The position numbers and the translations under genes are program-made. DNA of 64,000 nt, taken from the NCBI RefSeq assembly GCF_003610355.1, contig NZ_RAPY01000001.1, forward strand, positions 2,472,500 to 2,536,499. Reading direction: 5' to 3'. Below are positions 60,346 to 64,000 of the stretch, one piece after another (position 1 is the first letter of the stretch; the number at the start of each line of letters is the position of its first letter). Under the pieces are notes generated by a model. It saw nothing but the letters and a program-made list of their open reading frames with translations. It did not search any database and was not told the DNA's origin. The stretch comes from Sphingobacterium detergens. Lineage in GTDB: Bacteria; Bacteroidota; Bacteroidia; Sphingobacteriales; Sphingobacteriaceae.

Positions 60346-61194
60346 ATGGAACTTAACCCAAAAAATGTAAAAACAGCCCTAGTGGCCGTCTTCCTGTTAT
60401 CCCTATTTTCGTCTTGTTCTAAAGATGACGATAAAGCTCCTGAAGATAAAAAGAAAGGAATACAAACAACTGCAAATGCTCAATTTGGCACCATTCTGAC
60501 TGATGCTAATGGGAAAACGCTCTATTTCTTTTCAAATGATACAAAAGGCATGTCAACATGTACGGGAAATTGTCTATCCACCTGGCCGGTTTATCATAAC
60601 AATGAGACTAGTTCTGATATGAAGATCGATAAAAGTCTTCTGGGCGAAATTACGAGAGCCGATGGTAACAAACAAAGCACCTACAAAGGTTGGCCATTAT
60701 ATTATTATGCAGGAGACAGCCAATCTGATCCTGTAAAAGGAGATGCCGTAAATAAAATCTGGTATGTGGCAAAGCCCGATTATCTGCTGATGGTTGCCAA
60801 TGCACAACTTGTCGGGCATGATGGGAAAAACTATCTGGGAGATTACACGGAAGGTACGGGCAGCACCTTGTATTTAACCGACGATAAAGGTCGAACACTT
60901 TATGCCTTTAGCCCTGACAAATTCAATAAAAATACGTTTACCAAACCCGATTTCAGCAATGATAACATCTGGCCCATCTATCAAATGGACAAAGGAGCCT
61001 TACCGTCCCTCATAAAATCGGCAGATATCTCCGTTATCGATGTTTTTGGTAAAAAACAATTGACTTTCAAAGGATGGCCTATGTACTATTTTGGTCAGGA
61101 TCAACAACGTGGTGACAACAAAGGAATTAGCTTCCCTCGCCCCGCTGTATGGCCAATCTTGAATGACAAAACAACTACCGCACCTACTAGCTAA
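60346..61194 (+). CDS. Exported lipoprotein with two COG4315-type (secreted repeat) domains
   Basis: The 282-residue protein has a lipoprotein signal ending LFSSC (C24). Two copies of the domain called secreted repeat of unknown function (PF03640/COG4315) follow. The first has LTDANGKTLYFFSNDTKG, TCTGNCLSTWPVYH and YKGWPLYYYAGD. The second has DDKGRTLYAFSPDKFNK and FKGWPMYYFGQD but has lost the Cys pair. It heads an operon with a cytochrome c, a YceI protein and a DUF5777 barrel, suggesting an envelope redox or ligand-binding role. Confidence 0.86.
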   Translation: MELNPKNVKTALVAVFLLSLFSSCSKDDDKAPEDKKKGIQTTANAQFGTILTDANGKTLYFFSNDTKGMSTCTGNCLSTWPVYHNNETSSDMKIDKSLLGEITRADGNKQSTYKGWPLYYYAGDSQSDPVKGDAVNKIWYVAKPDYLLMVANAQLVGHDGKNYLGDYTEGTGSTLYLTDDKGRTLYAFSPDKFNKNTFTKPDFSNDNIWPIYQMDKGALPSLIKSADISVIDVFGKKQLTFKGWPMYYFGQDQQRGDNKGISFPRPAVWPILNDKTTTAPTS

Positions 61195-61349
61195 ATTATA
61201 GTTTATGAAGCTACAATGATTTATTCAAATAAACGGCCAGCTGAACGGAGTCCGAAACATTCGAATGAGTCCCTGAACAGCAACAGCAGATAAAAATGTG
61301 TAAAAATAAAGCTGGTAGCTTCATCAACTTCGAGAAAAAAATGATACAG

Positions 61350-61754
61350 ATGAAAAAACTAAAAATAGCTAGAACGCTCATTCCGAACAATAAGTTCATG
61401 TTGACTATTGCGACTATTATTGTAATAGCGATTGCACTTACAGGATGTACAAAAAAACAGGCCGAGGAATTATCTCCTGAACCTCCGGGCCCAGAAGAAG
61501 TTACCGTAAAAAATGTATCCTATACAAATTTTGCAAAAGCACTTTTTGAAACCAAATGCAGGTCATGCCATACCGCTGGACGACCTGCCAGTGCACGCTG
61601 GGAATTTAACGGATATAACTCTGTCAAAGATCATATTACAAGAATTAACAACGTCGTATTGGTGACCAAAACGATGCCCATCGGGGGCACCTTGACAGCG
61701 AAAGAAATAGAATTGCTGGATGCTTGGATCAAACGCAATACTCCGGAAAACTAA
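61350..61754 (+). CDS. Small c-type cytochrome lipoprotein
   Basis: Starting at 61350 (MKKLKIARTL) the protein has 134 residues; earlier in-frame ATGs exist at 61296 and 61341. A membrane signal ends ALTGC, making it a lipoprotein. The heme motif is C-R-S-C-H in LFETKCRSCHTAGRP, and a Met in VVLVTKTMPIGG is the likely sixth ligand. It probably passes electrons in the periplasm. It is the second gene of the operon. Confidence 0.88.
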   Translation: MKKLKIARTLIPNNKFMLTIATIIVIAIALTGCTKKQAEELSPEPPGPEEVTVKNVSYTNFAKALFETKCRSCHTAGRPASARWEFNGYNSVKDHITRINNVVLVTKTMPIGGTLTAKEIELLDAWIKRNTPEN

Positions 61755-61766
61755 TGCAAAACTCAT

Positions 61767-62315
61767 ATGAATAAGATACATATCTATAGTATACTCCTGT
61801 TATTGCTTGGGAGTAAAGCGACATTCGCTCAGCAGACAAATTCCTTAGTCTCCAAAGCTGCAAGCATTTCTTTTTTCAGCAGTGCCCCCCTGGAAGATAT
61901 AGAAGCGAAAAGCAGTTTAGCGGGGTCTGCCCTAAATATCAAAACAGGAGAAATTATCTTTCGGGTAAAAATTACCTCATTTCAATTTGATAAAAAACTG
62001 ATGCAGGAGCATTTTAATGAAAACTATATGGAGAGCGATAAATATCCGCTCTCTGAATTTAAAGGTAAGATCGAAGAATGTGAAAAATTAGCCAAAGATG
62101 GCACCTACAAATTGAATGTCTCAGGTACTTTACAAATTCACGGTGTCGGTAAATCCTATTCTACCGCGGCAACTTTCAATGTGAAGAATGGTGCAATAAA
62201 AGCTATCGCAGCCTTTGATGTCAGACTGGCAGACCATAAAATCAGTATTCCCTCCATCGTCGGAAAGAAAATTGCGGAGGTCGTGAAAGTAAAAATAGAA
62301 GCTGCTTATAACTAA
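61767..62315 (+). CDS. YceI-family exported lipid-binding-type protein
   Basis: The 182-residue protein has a signal peptide (about 1-22). The YceI pattern follows: AASISFFSSAPLEDIEAKSS, GEIIFRVKITSFQFDKKLMQ, YPLSEFKGKI and GVGKSYSTAATFNVK. The YceI fold holds polyisoprenoid-type molecules such as quinones. It lies 12 bases after the cytochrome gene in the same operon, consistent with electron transport in the envelope. Confidence 0.92.
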   Translation: MNKIHIYSILLLLLGSKATFAQQTNSLVSKAASISFFSSAPLEDIEAKSSLAGSALNIKTGEIIFRVKITSFQFDKKLMQEHFNENYMESDKYPLSEFKGKIEECEKLAKDGTYKLNVSGTLQIHGVGKSYSTAATFNVKNGAIKAIAAFDVRLADHKISIPSIVGKKIAEVVKVKIEAAYN

Positions 62316-62333
62316 TAATTATTCCATTCAATT

Positions 62334-63272
62334 ATGAAAAGTATACTATGCATAATGCTATCTATTATTTCGCTCAAAGTAGTTGCACAGGAAGATCTCG
62401 ATAAAATGATCAAGCTTGAAGGGCCAAAGAACGAAAAAGTTACTGCAACATTTAAATCAGGCAACTTGATCAATCTAAAAACTACTGAAACCATTCATCG
62501 AAATGAAATGGACTTCAGAGTAGATCACCGGTTTGGGGATATTGGAGGAAGTGCCGGCGGAGCAAAAAATTTCTTCGGTCTTGACAATTCAACAGATATC
62601 CGGATCGGTTTTGATTATGGTTTAACGGATAATATCAACATCGGAATCGCCAGAGCGAAAGGTGCCACAGAAGTCAGACAGCTCTATGAGGGTAATATCA
62701 AATACCGCTTTGCTGAACAAACAATAGACAATAGTGTACCTGTTTCGATCGCCTTTTTTGGAAGCACAGTCGTATCCGCGATGGAGGCTACGGAAGAAAA
62801 ACATTCAGCGGCAAGTTTCGAACGGTTCAGCGACCGTCTGAGCTATGTGACGCAATTGATTATTGCTCGAAAATTCAGTTCGAGTTTTTCTCTTACTGTT
62901 GTACCCTCCTATCTTCACCGTAATTATACAGCTTATAATGATCAGAATAACATGTTTGCAATCGGTATTGGTGGTAGGGCGAAAGTAAGTAAAAGGATAG
63001 CATTCGTTGCCGATTATTTCCTTCCCTTCCGTCAATCCTCGAAAAAGAAATACCGCGAAGAGGTAACTGGCCAACGCTACTATAATGCTTTAGGAGTTGG
63101 TTTGGAAATGGACACAGGTGGACATATATTTCATCTCAATTTTACAAATGCAACAGCGATACAAGAATCACAGTTTATCAGTGAGACCAACAGTTCATGG
63201 GGGAAAGGACAATTTAGATGGGGATTCAATATTGCAAGACGTTTTAATTTTAACAAAAAAGAGAAGGGATAA
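62334..63272 (+). CDS. DUF5777-family beta-barrel protein
   Basis: The 312-residue protein has a signal peptide (about 1-18). It has the DUF5777 pattern: TTETIHRNEMDFRVDHRFGD, FFGLDNSTDIRIGFDYGLTD, NINIGIARAKGATEVRQLYE and GVGLEMDTGGHIFHLNFTNA. It is predicted to be an outer-membrane barrel. It closes the lipoprotein-cytochrome-YceI operon, an association seen elsewhere in Bacteroidota. Confidence 0.9.
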   Translation: MKSILCIMLSIISLKVVAQEDLDKMIKLEGPKNEKVTATFKSGNLINLKTTETIHRNEMDFRVDHRFGDIGGSAGGAKNFFGLDNSTDIRIGFDYGLTDNINIGIARAKGATEVRQLYEGNIKYRFAEQTIDNSVPVSIAFFGSTVVSAMEATEEKHSAASFERFSDRLSYVTQLIIARKFSSSFSLTVVPSYLHRNYTAYNDQNNMFAIGIGGRAKVSKRIAFVADYFLPFRQSSKKKYREEVTGQRYYNALGVGLEMDTGGHIFHLNFTNATAIQESQFISETNSSWGKGQFRWGFNIARRFNFNKKEKG

Positions 63273-63332
63273 AATCAGTATACACGCTGCGCTTATTGAT
63301 TTGCTATCAATGATATTAATCGTTTAAAGCTG

Positions 63333-63375
63333 AACTATTATCCCCTCTCCTTTATCGGTGAGAGGGATAATAGTT
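63333..63375. terminator. Bidirectional terminator after the DUF5777 operon
   Basis: A 16-bp stem with one bulge (63333-63349 with 63360-63375; arm begins AACTATTATCCC) is followed by a run of T. It also ends the GH95 gene from the other side. Confidence 0.85.
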
Positions 63376-63415
63376 TTTTTAAATGCACATGAGAAGCATT
63401 CTTTTGAACAGCTAC

Positions 63416-64000
63416 TTAAATATTTTTAAGTGTGGTGTACCATTGGTAACCACCATTTAATCTGATTTTTATTTTCTCTGGCTTCGCAGAGCGTATGGTA
63501 TATTTGATCAATTTACCGTCTTTCCATTTCATGTCGACCGTATAATTGCCCCTCGCTTTGAGGCCTTTCACCTCGCCATTTTTCCATGCATCAGGTAGAG
63601 CAGGCAACAGATCTATACAGCCATCGTGACTCTGCAAAAGCATTTCAGCAATACCAGCTGTAGCACCGAAATTGCCATCGATCTGAAATGGAGGATGTGC
63701 GGAAAATAGATTCGGATAAACACCTCCACCACCGCCCATATTATTGGGGTCAGCGACCGGTTTTAGCATTTCCCGGATCAATTTGAACGCCCTGTTTCCA
63801 TTATGAAGTCTTGCCCAAAACAAGGTTTTATAAGCGATAGACCAGCTCGTACTATTATCTCCTCTTACCTCAAGCGTCTTTTTTGCCGCTTCCGCAAGTT
63901 CAGGAGTAGATAAAGGCGTAATTAATGGTGCTGGATAAACCCCATATAAATGAGAAACATGACGATGGGTCGGCTCGATTTCCTTATAATCCTCCAACCA
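63416..64000 (-). CDS. Glycoside hydrolase family 95 (alpha-L-fucosidase-type), C-terminal 194 residues (runs off right edge)
   Basis: The frame is open to the right edge and ends at a TAA at 63416. It contains the GH95 hallmarks [60 protein letters not shown] and [17 protein letters not shown], followed by the C-terminal beta-domain. GH95 enzymes release terminal alpha-1,2-fucose, and some act on galactose. The N-terminal part and any signal lie outside the window. Confidence 0.94.
   Translation of the reverse strand, partial: WLEDYKEIEPTHRHVSHLYGVYPAPLITPLSTPELAEAAKKTLEVRGDNSTSWSIAYKTLFWARLHNGNRAFKLIREMLKPVADPNNMGGGGGVYPNLFSAHPPFQIDGNFGATAGIAEMLLQSHDGCIDLLPALPDAWKNGEVKGLKARGNYTVDMKWKDGKLIKYTIRSAKPEKIKIRLNGGYQWYTTLKNI

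Noticed and set aside
1..64000. CRISPR arrays, insertion sequences, prophage genes, rRNA, riboswitches
   Set aside because: Looked for on both strands; no regularly spaced repeats, transposase, phage structural genes, rRNA or recognisable riboswitch core were seen.

Overview
The window looks like chromosomal DNA of a Bacteroidota species in the Sphingobacteriaceae, most likely Sphingobacterium or a close relative. The evidence is SusC/SusD pairs, FecR anti-sigma factors with DUF4974-type ends, five complete ECF sigma factors, TAnnTTTG-type -7 promoter elements, DUF4369-TlpA, DUF5777 and DKNYY families, moderately AT-rich DNA and a lack of strong Shine-Dalgarno sites. I saw no IS element, prophage, CRISPR array or rRNA.

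Layout. 1-4.1 kb: the 5' part of a SusC transporter gene, a shortened LacI-type regulator with operator-like sites, and an orphan ECF sigma factor. 4.2-7.7 kb: a cupin, a DapA-type aldolase and a [2Fe-2S] ferredoxin, divergent from a MocR regulator. 7.8-17.5 kb: a sigma-FecR-SusC-SusD locus ending in an exported phosphoesterase/beta-propeller fusion. 17.7-28.5 kb: an AlkZ-like glycosylase, two TraB/ChaN-clan proteins, a hydrolase, a TlpA thioredoxin, a sigma factor overlapping a membrane protein, a kinase-like protein and a DKNYY lipoprotein. 29.5-32.6 kb: twin ferritin-like proteins facing a SigK/RskA-type pair. 32.9-41.5 kb: an epimerase, HxlR, VOC, DUF1080 hydrolase, PEP synthase, an AraC regulator, a DUF1028 protein and tRNA-Leu(UAG). 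41.7-51.6 kb: small and hypothetical genes, a Gly/Cys-tailed membrane protein, a ROK glucokinase, an SDR, a GNAT and secreted proteins. 51.7-55.7 kb: an AraC regulator divergent from a DLH-like hydrolase, NTF2-like, CMD and cupin operon. 55.9-58.1 kb: a membrane protein and a bestrophin. 58.4-63.3 kb: an ECF sigma factor with an anti-sigma protein fused to an outer-membrane barrel, divergent from a lipoprotein, cytochrome c, YceI and DUF5777 operon. 63.4 kb to the right edge: the C-terminus of a GH95 fucosidase.

How the genes work together. Much of the window concerns envelope sensing and uptake: TonB-dependent transport tied to sigma/anti-sigma switches, a SigK/RskA pair beside exported ferritin-like proteins, and a barrel-type anti-sigma factor beside an exported redox operon. 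The catabolic genes (GH95, DUF1080, ROK kinase, PEP synthase) fit a heterotroph that uses polysaccharides. Several gaps hold what read like decayed genes, including a piece of an ECF sigma region 4. All function calls come from reading motifs by eye; no database search was run.
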